Of a DNA stretch of 64,000 nt, positions 25,316 to 33,434 are shown in pieces. Every line of letters starts with the position of its first letter. The stretch's first letter is position 1. A program made the translations under genes and the position numbers. The notes below the pieces were generated by a model that worked only from the letters and a program-made list of their open reading frames with translations, was not told the DNA's origin and made no database searches. Source of the DNA: Streptomyces sp. NRRL F-5122 (GTDB lineage: Bacteria > Actinomycetota > Actinomycetes > Streptomycetales > Streptomycetaceae); contig NZ_LMWH01000116.1 of the NCBI RefSeq assembly GCF_001507435.1, positions 62,001-126,000 on the forward strand, given 5' to 3'.

Positions 25316-26869
25316 ATGCCGTTCACTGCGCCCGGGCACGCACCGGACATGCGCTGCTGCCTCTCCGCCCCTTTTGCGGCCGTGTCGGCCCTGCCCGCCC
25401 CGTGCGAGCTGCTGCGCTCCGGCGCCCTGCTCGCCCCGGCCCTCTTGCGGGCCGCCTCCGTCGCCGTCCTCCGCAGGCCGGTGCACAGGGGCCGCCCCGC
25501 GCACCGCGACGCCGTCGCGGCCGTCCATCTGGAACTGGTGACCCTGGCCGAGGACCACGCCGTCATCACCTGGTACACCGGGGTGCCGGGCACCGACGAC
25601 GGACTGGGCCGGATGATCCCGGCGGTCACGGAAGGCGAGGTCGTCTACGGAACGAGCCCCCGGCGCCTGAACCGCACCGCGGGGGAGGACAGGCCCACCG
25701 CGTACCACCAGGTGGAACTCACCGATCTGGAACCGGGGCAGACGTACTACTACCAGGCCCGCTCCCGGGGCGTGGCCGCCGCCCCCACACCGCTGCACCT
25801 GGTGCGCGGCAACGCCGTGGGCACCGTTGCGCACGGCCTCGGCACGCGCGGAGGCCCGTACTGCTTCACCACACCGCAGCCCCCGCCCGGGCGCCATCTG
25901 CTGACCATCGCGCTGTGCAACGATCTGCACCTGGGCGAGACGACCGCCGGACTCGTGGGCCGTCTGCCCCTGATGCGCGGGGTCTCGCAGGAGTCGGGGC
26001 TCGCGCCCTATCCCGAGATCATGAGCCGGGCGATGGTGGAGGAGGCGCGCCGTCGCGGTGCCGACCTGCTGCTGGCCGCGGGGGACATCTCGGCCGGGGG
26101 AGCTCCGAGGGACCTGACGGAGGCCAGGCGCATACTCGACGGTTTCGGGGCGCACGGCCGGGACTACTTCGTCGTGCGGGGCAACCACGACCGTGCCGCG
26201 CTCGGCACCTGCCGCGAGGACTGCCGGCAGTGCTCGGGCACGAGCGCGGACACCTTCCGGGAGGGGTTCGCCGGTGCGGACGGGTCCGCGTACTTCGCGC
26301 GCGACGTGGGCGGACTGCGGATCGTCGGCCTCGACACCTACGAGAAGCACGGGACCGGAGCGGACGCGGGCGGCCTCGGTGGCGAGCAACTTTCGTGGTT
26401 CCGGCGCCAGTTGAAGGAGCACAAGGAACAGCCCACCGTGGTCTTCGGCCACCATCCGCTCACCGTGCGGGACTCCGTCTTCCCCGTGACGGCCGGCCAG
26501 CGGTTGCGCCGCGACCAGGCCCGCACGATCCTCGAGGCCTACGGCGCCGCACCCGGCGTCTTCCTCCATCACGCGGGCCACACCCATCGCAACAAGCGCA
26601 CCCTCCTGCCGCAGGCCCCGCACGTGACCCTGCAGGAGGTCGGTGCGGTCAAGGAGTATCCGGGCGGCTTCTGCCTGCTGCGGATCCACGCCGGCGGCTA
26701 CGCCCTCAACTTCTACCGGGCCGGTGGCGCCGCGGCGCGGGCGTGGACGGAGCGCAGCCGCTGGGTGGCGGCGGGCCTGTGGCCGCATCACGCGCTGGGC
26801 CGTTCCGTCGCGGACCGCAACGCCGTGGTCGTCCGCGACCTGTCCGGCATCCGGCGCCCCACCCCGTGA
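25316..26869 (+). CDS. Calcineurin-like metallophosphoesterase with purple-acid-phosphatase-type N-terminal domain
   Basis: This 517-residue protein has an N-terminal FnIII-like domain (VITWYTGVPG ... VELTDLEPGQTYYYQARS) like that of purple acid phosphatases. The di-metal phosphoesterase motifs follow in order: DLHLGE (DxH), LAAGDIS (GDxx), VVRGNHDRA (GNHD), FGHHP and HHAGHTHRNK (GHTH). All metal ligands are present. No clear signal peptide is seen from the ATG at 25316 or from the next ATG at 25349, so location is uncertain. The start is not supported by a good ribosome site; an in-frame GTG at 25196 overlaps the previous stop and could give a coupled, longer form. Physiological substrate unknown. 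Confidence 0.83.
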   Translation: MPFTAPGHAPDMRCCLSAPFAAVSALPAPCELLRSGALLAPALLRAASVAVLRRPVHRGRPAHRDAVAAVHLELVTLAEDHAVITWYTGVPGTDDGLGRMIPAVTEGEVVYGTSPRRLNRTAGEDRPTAYHQVELTDLEPGQTYYYQARSRGVAAAPTPLHLVRGNAVGTVAHGLGTRGGPYCFTTPQPPPGRHLLTIALCNDLHLGETTAGLVGRLPLMRGVSQESGLAPYPEIMSRAMVEEARRRGADLLLAAGDISAGGAPRDLTEARRILDGFGAHGRDYFVVRGNHDRAALGTCREDCRQCSGTSADTFREGFAGADGSAYFARDVGGLRIVGLDTYEKHGTGADAGGLGGEQLSWFRRQLKEHKEQPTVVFGHHPLTVRDSVFPVTAGQRLRRDQARTILEAYGAAPGVFLHHAGHTHRNKRTLLPQAPHVTLQEVGAVKEYPGGFCLLRIHAGGYALNFYRAGGAAARAWTERSRWVAAGLWPHHALGRSVADRNAVVVRDLSGIRRPTP

Positions 26870-26920
26870 AGGAGTCGCCGGGATGCCACCCCGTCGTCGG
26901 TACCGGCGAGGAGGCGCCGG

Positions 26921-28219
26921 TCACCGGCCCGTTCGCAGGTCCACGATCCGCCGGATCTTGCCCACCGAACGCTCCAGCGACTCGGGTTCGACGATCTCCA
27001 CCGCCACCGAGACGCCCACGCCGTCCTTCACTGCCGCGGCGATGGCGAGCGCGGCGGCCTCCCGGATCTCGGAACCGGCGTCGGACCGCGCCTCGGCCCG
27101 TACGGTCAGTGCGTCGAGCCGCCCCTCACGGGTGAGCCGGAGCTGGAAGTGCGGTGCCACACCCGGCGTCCGCAGCACGATCTCCTCGATCTGGGTGGGG
27201 AAGAGGTTCACGCCACGCAGGATGACCATGTCGTCGCTGCGCCCGGTGATCTTCTCGATCCGTCGGAAGGTGCGCGCGGTGCCCGGGAGCAGACGGGTGA
27301 GGTCCCGGGTCCGGTAGCGGATCACGGGCATGGCCTCCTTGGTGAGGGAGGTGAAGACCAGCTCGCCCTCATCGCCGTCGGGCAGCACCTCACCGGTGAT
27401 CGGGTCGACGATCTCGGGGTAGAAGTGGTCCTCCCACACGTGGAGGCCGTCCTTGTTCTCGACGCACTCCTGTGCCACGCCCGGACCGACGACCTCCGAG
27501 AGGCCGTATATGTCGACCGCGTCGATGGCGAACCGTTCCTCGATCTCGCGTCGCATCTCCTCGGTCCACGGTTCGGCACCGAAGATCCCGACGCGCAGCG
27601 AGGTGCTCCGCGGGTCGACCCCCTGGCGTTCGAACTCGTCGAGCAGGGTCAGCATGTACGAGGGGGTCACCATGATGATGCCCGGCTTCAGGTCCTGGAT
27701 CAGCTGCACCTGCCGTGATGTCATGCCGCCGGAGGCGGGGACGACCGTGCAGCCGAGGCGTTCGGCGCCGTAGTGGGCGCCGAGGCCTCCGGTGAACAGG
27801 CCGTAGCCGTACGCGACATGCACCGTGTCACCGGGCCGGCCGCCGGCCGCGCGGATCGACCGGGCGACCATGTCCGACCACATGGACAAGTCGTTCTCGG
27901 TGTACCCGACGACCGTGGGGCGCCCGGTGGTGCCGCTTGAGGCGTGGATCCGCCGGAGCCGCTCCCGGGGCACCGCGAACATCCCGTACGGGTAGTTCTC
28001 CCTCAGGTCCGCCTTGACGGTGAAGGGGAATCGGGCGAGGTCGGCGAGCGTGCGGCAGTCGTCGGGGTGGACGCCGGCCTTGTCGAAGGAGTCCCGGTAG
28101 AACGGCACGTGCGTGTAGGCGTGTCGCAACGATGCCCGCAACCGCTCGATCTGCAGGACCCGCAGTTCCTCCGCGTCGAGCCGTTCCCCCGCGTCCAGCA
28201 GGTCGTGCGCTTCCGCCAT
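26921..28219 (-). CDS. paaK: Phenylacetate-CoA ligase PaaK
   Basis: This 432-residue ligase converts phenylacetate, ATP and CoA to phenylacetyl-CoA, the first step of aerobic phenylacetate catabolism. Diagnostic motifs are HASSGTTGRPTVVGYT (P-loop, near residue 88), AYGYGLFTGGLGAHYGAE, the DIYGLSEVVGPGVAQEC segment, and the C-terminal RGVNLFPTQIEEIVL hinge. Length matches the family. The ATG at 28219 has GGGAGG seven bases upstream. No paaABCDE epoxidase genes adjoin it, so either those lie elsewhere or the ligase serves another aryl acid. A TetR-type inverted repeat sits 36 bp upstream of the start. Confidence 0.92.
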   Translation of the reverse strand: MAEAHDLLDAGERLDAEELRVLQIERLRASLRHAYTHVPFYRDSFDKAGVHPDDCRTLADLARFPFTVKADLRENYPYGMFAVPRERLRRIHASSGTTGRPTVVGYTENDLSMWSDMVARSIRAAGGRPGDTVHVAYGYGLFTGGLGAHYGAERLGCTVVPASGGMTSRQVQLIQDLKPGIIMVTPSYMLTLLDEFERQGVDPRSTSLRVGIFGAEPWTEEMRREIEERFAIDAVDIYGLSEVVGPGVAQECVENKDGLHVWEDHFYPEIVDPITGEVLPDGDEGELVFTSLTKEAMPVIRYRTRDLTRLLPGTARTFRRIEKITGRSDDMVILRGVNLFPTQIEEIVLRTPGVAPHFQLRLTREGRLDALTVRAEARSDAGSEIREAAALAIAAAVKDGVGVSVAVEIVEPESLERSVGKIRRIVDLRTGR

Positions 28220-28254
28220 CGCGCCGCCTCCCTCGCCAATCACATCAATCCGGG

Positions 28255-28272
28255 CGACCGATCATTCGGTCG
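28255..28272 (-). promoter_or_regulatory. Inverted repeat in the paaK promoter region
   Basis: CGACCGA and TCGGTCG arms flank TCAT, a perfect 7-bp inverted repeat 36 bp before the paaK start. The ACCG...CGGT core resembles operators of the TetR regulator PaaR. A second, weaker repeat, GCTGGA-N9-TCCAGC, follows at 28278-28298. Assignment to PaaR is inference. Confidence 0.5.
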
Positions 28273-28298
28273 GATCTGCTGGAGATCAGTAATCCAGC

Positions 28299-28788
28299 TC
28301 ATCGGCCCGCAGGCAAGAGGTCTGCCTCTGGTTTCCTGCGCTGCGGTGCGCACGCGTGAGGAGGGTGCGCGATCGCGGCCGGCTTCCGCCTGCCCGAAAC
28401 GATCAGGGACATGCCGCGTCCGCCCCGTGCGGAGGGACCTCGCTCGCTCACGGGGCGAGGCGGCTCACTTGTCGGCCCGCTCAGCGGCGCCCCGGCGACC
28501 TGCCGCGGCGGTTGCTGTGCGCGGGACCGGAGTGCAGCCGCATCCGGTGGACCCCACGATCCACGGACGTGACCAGGGGGCCGACCGTGGAGGCACTGCG
28601 CCACTCGGCGGCCGCCGGCCGCACCCTCCTCGAGGCGGCACGCCATCCCGGGCGCGTCATGAGGCAGGCCTCGATCACCGCCGAGTCCCTGAGGGCTCGG
28701 GTCCCCAACGGGCGGAGGGAACGTGCGATCGGTGAGGCGGTCGGAGGCGCCGCGCGAACACCTCGATCGGCGGCCGGACCCGACGTCT
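28299..28788. other. Gap between paaK and the FadD19-like gene; no convincing gene
   Basis: About 490 bp lie beyond the paaK operator region and before the FadD19-like 3' end. One plus-strand frame from a GTG at 28587 (AGGGGG upstream) reads VEALRHSAAAGRTLLEAARH with coding-like third positions for roughly 55 codons. It then runs into the antisense of the synthetase without a proper end. It could be a small unrecognised protein or a remnant. I see no RNA gene or repeat here. Confidence 0.3.
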
Positions 28789-30366
28789 TCAGCGGTTCGC
28801 CGCCACCGCGATCTGCTTCGCCCAGCGGTAGTCCGCCTTGCCGCTCGGTGAACGCCGGACGACCTCGATGATCACCAGCTGGCGCGGCACCTTGTAGCCC
28901 GCCAGTCGCGTCCGGCAGTGACTCTGGATGTCGTCCAGGGACGGCCGCGCCGCTCCCGTGCGCAACTGCACGACCGCGGCGACGTGGTTGCCCCATCTCG
29001 CGTCGGGCACCCCGGTCACCAGCGCGTCGTAGACGTCCGGATGTGACTTGAGCGCCTGCTCGACCTCCTCCGGATACACCTTCTCCCCACCGGTGTTGAT
29101 GCACTGCGAGCCGCGACCGGGGACCGTGACGACCCCCTCCTCGTCGACCGTGGCCATGTCACCGAGGAGCACCCAGCGCACGCCGTCCTTGAGGAAGAAG
29201 GTCTCGGCGGTCTTCCCCGGGTCGTTGTAGTAGCCGAGGGGTACGTTCCCGCACTGGGCGACGCGGCCCACGTCACCGGCCGCCACCGGTTCATGGGTGA
29301 GCGGATCCACGACACGGGTGCGGGAGTTGACGTGGATGCGGAAGCCGTTGTCCGGGCCGGAGTCGGGGGTGGCAGTTCCGTTGAAGCCCGACTCCGAGGA
29401 ACCGAAGTTGTTCAGCAGCACGGCGTTCGGGACGAGTGCCTGGAACTGTGCCCGCACCGTCTCCGACATGATGGCCCCCGACGACGACACGCTGAACAGG
29501 GACGAGCAGTCCGTGCCTTTCATCGGACCGTTCAGTGCGTCGATCAGCGGCCGCAGCATCGCGTCACCCACCAGCGACACGCTGGTGACCTTCTCCTTCT
29601 CGACGGTCCGCAGCACCTCTTCGGCCACGAACTTGCGGTGGATCACGACCCGCTGTCCGAAGTTGAAGCCGATGAACGCCGTCAGCGTGGAAGTGCCGTG
29701 CATCAGCGGAGGAGTCGGGAAGAAGGTGATGCCGTCCCCGCCGGCGGCGACGCGCTCGGCGAGCTCCTGCGGCTTGCGCACCGGATCGCCGGTCGGTGCG
29801 CCGCCGCCGAGACCCGCGAAGAACAGGTCCTCCTGGCGCCACATCACACCCTTGGGCATGCCGGTGGTGCCGCCGGTGTAGATGATGAACTGGTCGTCGG
29901 CCGAACGCGGGGCGAAGTCCCGCCCGGGGGAGGCGGCGGCCACGGCCTCGGCGAAGTCCTCGGCGGGCGGCCCGGCCGCGTCCGGGGGTGGGGTGCCCAC
30001 CCGCAGCAGATTCCTCAGCCTGTCCGCCCGGGGCACGGACGTGGCCACCCGGTCGGCGAACTCCGCGTCGAAGACGAGCGCAACCAGATCCGCGTCCCGG
30101 TGGAGGTACGCCAACTCCTCCTCGACATAACGGTAGTTGACGTTCACCGGGACGATCCGGGCCTTCAGGCAGCCGAGCACCGTCTGCAGGTACTCGATCC
30201 CGTTGTACAGGTGGAGCCCCAGATGCTCTCCCGGCCGCATCCCCGCGTCGAGCAGGTGGTGTGCGACGCGGTTGGCCGCCGCGTCCAGGTCCGCGTAGGT
30301 GAGGCGGTGCTCGGCGCCCGTTCCGGGGTGGTCGACGTACACGAGCGCCTCGCGGTCCGGAACCAC
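28789..30366 (-). CDS. FadD19-like acyl-CoA synthetase (main frame)
   Basis: This is a 525-residue adenylate-forming ligase. Its motifs are IYTGGTTGMPKGVMWRQEDL (P-loop with the MWR extension), FPTPPLMHGTSTLTAFIG, LNNFGSSESGFNG, the hinge VPGRGSQCINTGGEKVYPEE, and the C-terminal lysine in SPSGKADYRWAKQ. The TGGTTGxPKGVMWRxED form is that of mycobacterial FadD19/FadD17, which activate steroid side-chain acids. The open frame starts at a GTG with no ribosome site. The expected first 15 residues lie in another frame from the GTG at 30407, so a one-base deletion near 30375 probably separates them. It is divergent from the enoyl-CoA hydratase gene, the same layout as fadD19/echA19. From 30366 nearly the whole enzyme would still be made if that GTG is used. 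Confidence 0.85.
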   Translation of the reverse strand: MVPDREALVYVDHPGTGAEHRLTYADLDAAANRVAHHLLDAGMRPGEHLGLHLYNGIEYLQTVLGCLKARIVPVNVNYRYVEEELAYLHRDADLVALVFDAEFADRVATSVPRADRLRNLLRVGTPPPDAAGPPAEDFAEAVAAASPGRDFAPRSADDQFIIYTGGTTGMPKGVMWRQEDLFFAGLGGGAPTGDPVRKPQELAERVAAGGDGITFFPTPPLMHGTSTLTAFIGFNFGQRVVIHRKFVAEEVLRTVEKEKVTSVSLVGDAMLRPLIDALNGPMKGTDCSSLFSVSSSGAIMSETVRAQFQALVPNAVLLNNFGSSESGFNGTATPDSGPDNGFRIHVNSRTRVVDPLTHEPVAAGDVGRVAQCGNVPLGYYNDPGKTAETFFLKDGVRWVLLGDMATVDEEGVVTVPGRGSQCINTGGEKVYPEEVEQALKSHPDVYDALVTGVPDARWGNHVAAVVQLRTGAARPSLDDIQSHCRTRLAGYKVPRQLVIIEVVRRSPSGKADYRWAKQIAVAANR

Positions 30367-30407
30367 GTCGACGCCGACTCGAACAGGTCCGCAAGGTTGT
30401 ACTCCAC
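30367..30407 (-). other. Out-of-frame true N-terminus of the FadD19-like gene
   Basis: A GTG at 30407 with AGGAGG four bases upstream reads VEYNLADLFESA, a typical start for this synthetase family, then falls out of frame. Adding one base around 30372-30377 joins it to VDVVPDREALVY of the main frame and gives a 539-residue protein. The strong ribosome site makes this the real start; the lesion is either a mutation or a sequence error. Confidence 0.65.
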
Positions 30408-30511
30408 CGCTCCTCCTGACCCCGGCGCCGCTCCGCGAAGAAGGCGATCCTCGGTTCGCGGGTCATCAGAGCAAAGGCCGGCACAACTGGGAAGGGCCCC
30501 CGCACAAGTAA

Positions 30512-30528
30512 TCTGACTATCTGTCAGA
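30512..30528. promoter_or_regulatory. 17-bp palindromic operator between the FadD19-like and enoyl-CoA hydratase genes
   Basis: TCTGACTATCTGTCAGA has 6-bp perfect arms TCTGAC/GTCAGA. It lies 63 bp before the hydratase ATG and 104 bp before the FadD19-like GTG, so it can serve both divergent promoters. It shares 13 of 17 positions with the site at 20880-20896. Confidence 0.65.
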
Positions 30529-30591
30529 AAACCCTTGTCCTGGCTTCGCGCCTCCTGCAACCTGTTCTCGTTCCGCAGACGGGAGGAAGCG

Positions 30592-31392
30592 ATGGGTGGG
30601 ACCGAACACCTCACCGTGCAGCGCGAAGGCGCCACACTGGTGCTCACGCTCAACCGGCCCGAGGCCAGGAACGCGCTCTCGTTGCCGATGCTGGTGGGGC
30701 TCTACGACGGCTGGATCGAGGCCGACGAGGACGACGAGGTCCGCTCGATAGTGCTCACCGGCTCCGGCGGGTCGTTCTGTGCCGGGATGGACCTCAAGGC
30801 CCTTGCCGGCAAGGGCCTTGAGGGGCAGCAGTACCGCGACCGGCTCGTCGCCGACCCGGATCTGCACTGGAAGGCGATGCTGCGCCATCATCGCCCCCGC
30901 AAACCGGTGATCGCCGCCGTCGAGGGGCCGTGCGTGGCGGGCGGCACCGAGATTCTGCAGGGGACCGACATCCGGGTGGCGGGGGAGTCCGCGACCTTCG
31001 GCCTGTTCGAGGTGCGGCGCGGACTCTTCCCCATCGGCGGTTCGACCGTCCGCCTGCAGCGGCAGATCCCGCGGACCCACGCCCTCGAGATGCTGCTCAC
31101 CGGACGCCCGTACACGGCAGGCGAGGCGGCCGGCATCGGCCTTGTCGGCCGTGTCGTGCCCGACGGCAGCGCGCTCGCCGCGGCCCTGGAGACGGCCGAA
31201 CGGATCAACGCCTGCGGCCCGCTCGCGGTCGAGGCCGTCAAGGCGTCCGTGCACGAGACCGCCGGGATGACCGAGACGGAAGGGCTCGCCGCCGAACTGA
31301 AGCGCGGATGGCCCGTCTTCGACACCGCGGACGCGAAGGAGGGCACCCGCGCGTTCGCGGAGAAGCGGCCGCCCGTCTACCGACGCGCGTGA
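30592..31392 (+). CDS. Enoyl-CoA hydratase/isomerase (crotonase family, EchA19-like position)
   Basis: This 266-residue crotonase-fold protein has its oxyanion-hole strands in GGSFCAGMDLKALAG (residues about 61-75) and AVEGPCVAGGTEI (about 110-122). Of the two glutamates of classical hydratases, one position corresponds to GLFEVRRGLFPIGG. It would hydrate a 2-enoyl-CoA made by an acyl-CoA dehydrogenase. The ATG at 30592 follows GGAGG with ideal spacing. It leads an operon with the DUF35 gene (28-bp gap) and two thiolase-like genes, the order seen in the mycobacterial steroid side-chain region. A perfect 32-bp palindrome lies inside the gene, encoding the LKALAGKGLEG loop. Confidence 0.9.
   Translation: MGGTEHLTVQREGATLVLTLNRPEARNALSLPMLVGLYDGWIEADEDDEVRSIVLTGSGGSFCAGMDLKALAGKGLEGQQYRDRLVADPDLHWKAMLRHHRPRKPVIAAVEGPCVAGGTEILQGTDIRVAGESATFGLFEVRRGLFPIGGSTVRLQRQIPRTHALEMLLTGRPYTAGEAAGIGLVGRVVPDGSALAAALETAERINACGPLAVEAVKASVHETAGMTETEGLAAELKRGWPVFDTADAKEGTRAFAEKRPPVYRRA
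30792..30823. repeat. Perfect 32-bp palindrome inside the enoyl-CoA hydratase gene
   Basis: The half-site CCTCAAGGCCCTTGCC is followed with no spacer by its exact reverse complement. It lies at codons 67-78 of the hydratase gene, within the stretch DLKALAGKGLEG. Either coding constraint with symmetric codon choice or a structural or regulatory role could explain it. Confidence 0.9.
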
Positions 31393-31420
31393 TCCCCCGG
31401 GAGACACAAGGAGATACGGG

Positions 31421-32367
31421 ATGCCCGAAGTCCTCAAAGCCCCCCTCGTCGTCGAGTTCCCCTTCACCCGCTCTCTCGGGCCCGTGCAGAGCGCCTTTCT
31501 CACGGGCCTGCGGGAACGTGTTGTCCTCGGGGTGCGGACAAGCGACGGCCGGACCCTCGTCCCACCCGTCGAGTACGACCCCGTGACCGCCGAGGAACTC
31601 CGCGACCTCGTCGAGGTCGCCCCCACCGGGACCGTCACCACATGGGCCTGGAACCACGCCCCCCGCCGCGGCCAGCCCCTCGACCGCCCCTTCGCCTGGG
31701 TCCTGGTCCGGCTCGACGGCGCGGGCACCGCCCTGCTGCACGCCCTCGACGCCTCCGGCCCCGATGCCGTACGGACCGGCATGCGGGTCCGGATCCGCTG
31801 GGCCGCGGAGCGCTCCGGCGCCATCACGGACATCGCCTGCTTCGAGACCTACGACGGTGATCCCGTCGAACCGGGCGGCCACGACGGCGAGTTCGAGGAC
31901 GCGGTGACCGGCATCGTGGTCCCGGCCCGGCCCGGCTCGACTACGTCTACACGCCCGGTCGCGCCCAGTCCGCCCACATCGGCGCCCTGTCCGAACGCCG
32001 GACCGTGGGCGAGCGCTGCCCCTCGTGCCGAAAGGTGTACATCCCGCCCCGAGGCGCCTGCCCCACCTGCGGTGTCGCCACGTCCGAGCAGGTCGAGGCG
32101 GGACCCCGCGGCACGGTCACGACCTTCTGCATCGTGAACATCAAGGCGAAGAACCTCGACATCGAAGTGCCGTACGTCTACGCGCACATCGCCCTCGACG
32201 GCGCCGACCTCGCGCTGCACGGCCGCATCGGGGGCATCTCCTACGACCAGGTGCGCATGGGGCTGCGGGTCGAGCCGGTGTGGACCGAAGGGGCGCGCCA
32301 TCCCGATCACTACCGGCCCACGGGCGAACCGGACGCGGACTACGAGTCGTACAAGGAGCTGCTGTGA
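31421..32367 (+). pseudogene. Two-domain Zn-ribbon OB-fold (DUF35) protein gene, frameshifted
   Basis: The first frame (start ATG 31421, AAGGAG upstream) encodes a DUF35-like domain ending CFETYDGD...TGIVVPAR. The match then continues in another frame as LDYVYTPGRAQSAHIGALSE, then RRTVGERCPSCRKVYIPPRG, then ACPTCG, ending with GEPDADYESYKELL at 32367. The Cys pairs CPSC and CPTC form the zinc ribbon, and the OB-fold follows. Removing one CCCGG unit at 31921-31935 restores a single 313-residue protein, the length of Rv3521-type two-domain proteins. These bind thiolase-like partners and pass acyl-CoA; the next two genes encode those partners. As sequenced, only an orphan first half and an unstarted second half would be made. 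Confidence 0.7.
31921..31935 (+). repeat. CCCGG x3 tandem repeat causing the DUF35 frameshift
   Basis: Three head-to-tail copies of CCCGG sit exactly where the DUF35 reading frame breaks. Two copies would read V-P-A-R-L-D-Y in frame; the third shifts it by +5. This is the pattern of slipped-strand expansion, or of an assembly error in a GC-rich repeat. Confidence 0.75.
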
Positions 32368-33434
32368 GGTGGGAAGAAGACCCAGAGGTCCGCGAGATCG
32401 CCGTCGTCGCCTTCGCGCAGACCGACCACCGGCGCACCACCGAGGAACTCTCCGAGGTGGAGATGCTCATGCCGGTGCTGCACGACGTGCTGCATCGGAC
32501 CGGTCTGAAGGCCGCCGACATCGACTTCACCTGCTCCGGCTCCAGCGACTACCTCGCGGGGCGCGCCTTCTCGTTCACCCTCGCCCTGGACGGCGTGGGA
32601 GCCTGGCCCCCGATCTCCGAGTCGCACGTCGAGATGGACGGCGCGTGGGCGCTGTACGAGGCCTGGACGAAGCTGCTCACGGGTGACGCCGACACCGCGC
32701 TGGTCTACGCGTACGGCAAGTCGTCGGCCGGATCCGTACGGGACGTCCTGACCCGTCAGCTCGACCCGTACTACATGGCGCCGCTGTGGCCGGACTCGGT
32801 GGCGCTCGCCGCGCTCCAGGCACAGGCCCTCATCGACGCGGGCGAGACCGACGAACCCGCGCTGGCCGGCATCGCCGCGCGCAGCCGTACCGCCGCGGCC
32901 GACAACCCCCATGCGCAGCTGAGGGGTTCGGTCCCGCACGGCGACTACCGGGTTCGGCCGCTGCGCACCGGCGACTGCTCGCCGATCGGCGATGGTGCCG
33001 CCGCCGTGGTCCTCGCAGCGGGTGAGCGGGCCCGGGAGCTGTGTGCACGACCCGCGTGGATCCGTGGCATCGACCACCGGATCGAGGCGCACGGCCTCGG
33101 AGTGCGCGACCTCACCGACTCGCCGTCCGCACGGCTCGCGGCGGAGAAGGCCGGGGCCTTCGAACGCCCCGTCGACACCGCCGAGTTGCATGCGCCGTTC
33201 ACAGCCCAGGAGGTGGTCCTACGCAGGGCCCTGCGCCTGGACGGCACGGTCACCGTCAACCCCTCCGGAGGGGCCCTCGCCGCCAACCCGGTGATGGCCG
33301 CGGGTCTGATCCGCATCGGAGAGGCCGCCGCCCGTATCCACCGCGGCGCCTCCGACCGCGCGCTCGCCCATGCCACGTCCGGCCCGTGCCTGCAGCAGAA
33401 CCTGGTCGCCGTACTCGAAGGGGAGCCGCGATGA
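32364..33434 (+). CDS. Thiolase-fold acetyl-CoA acetyltransferase-like protein (lipid-transfer / Ltp4-like)
   Basis: This 356-residue protein belongs to the SCP-x/Ltp thiolase group. Recognisable segments are DIDFTCSGSSDYLAGRAF (the position of the nucleophile loop), LRTGDCSPIGDGAAAVVLA, VNPSGGALAANPVMAAGLIR (the NPSGG loop) and CLQQNLVAVLE at the end. The classical catalytic His of GHP-x-G-A-x-G is not evident, as in steroid aldolase-type Ltp proteins. The GTG at 32364 overlaps the DUF35 stop (GTGA), so the start is decided by coupling. It probably forms a complex with the DUF35 protein and the next gene product. Confidence 0.85.
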   Translation: MRWEEDPEVREIAVVAFAQTDHRRTTEELSEVEMLMPVLHDVLHRTGLKAADIDFTCSGSSDYLAGRAFSFTLALDGVGAWPPISESHVEMDGAWALYEAWTKLLTGDADTALVYAYGKSSAGSVRDVLTRQLDPYYMAPLWPDSVALAALQAQALIDAGETDEPALAGIAARSRTAAADNPHAQLRGSVPHGDYRVRPLRTGDCSPIGDGAAAVVLAAGERARELCARPAWIRGIDHRIEAHGLGVRDLTDSPSARLAAEKAGAFERPVDTAELHAPFTAQEVVLRRALRLDGTVTVNPSGGALAANPVMAAGLIRIGEAAARIHRGASDRALAHATSGPCLQQNLVAVLEGEPR

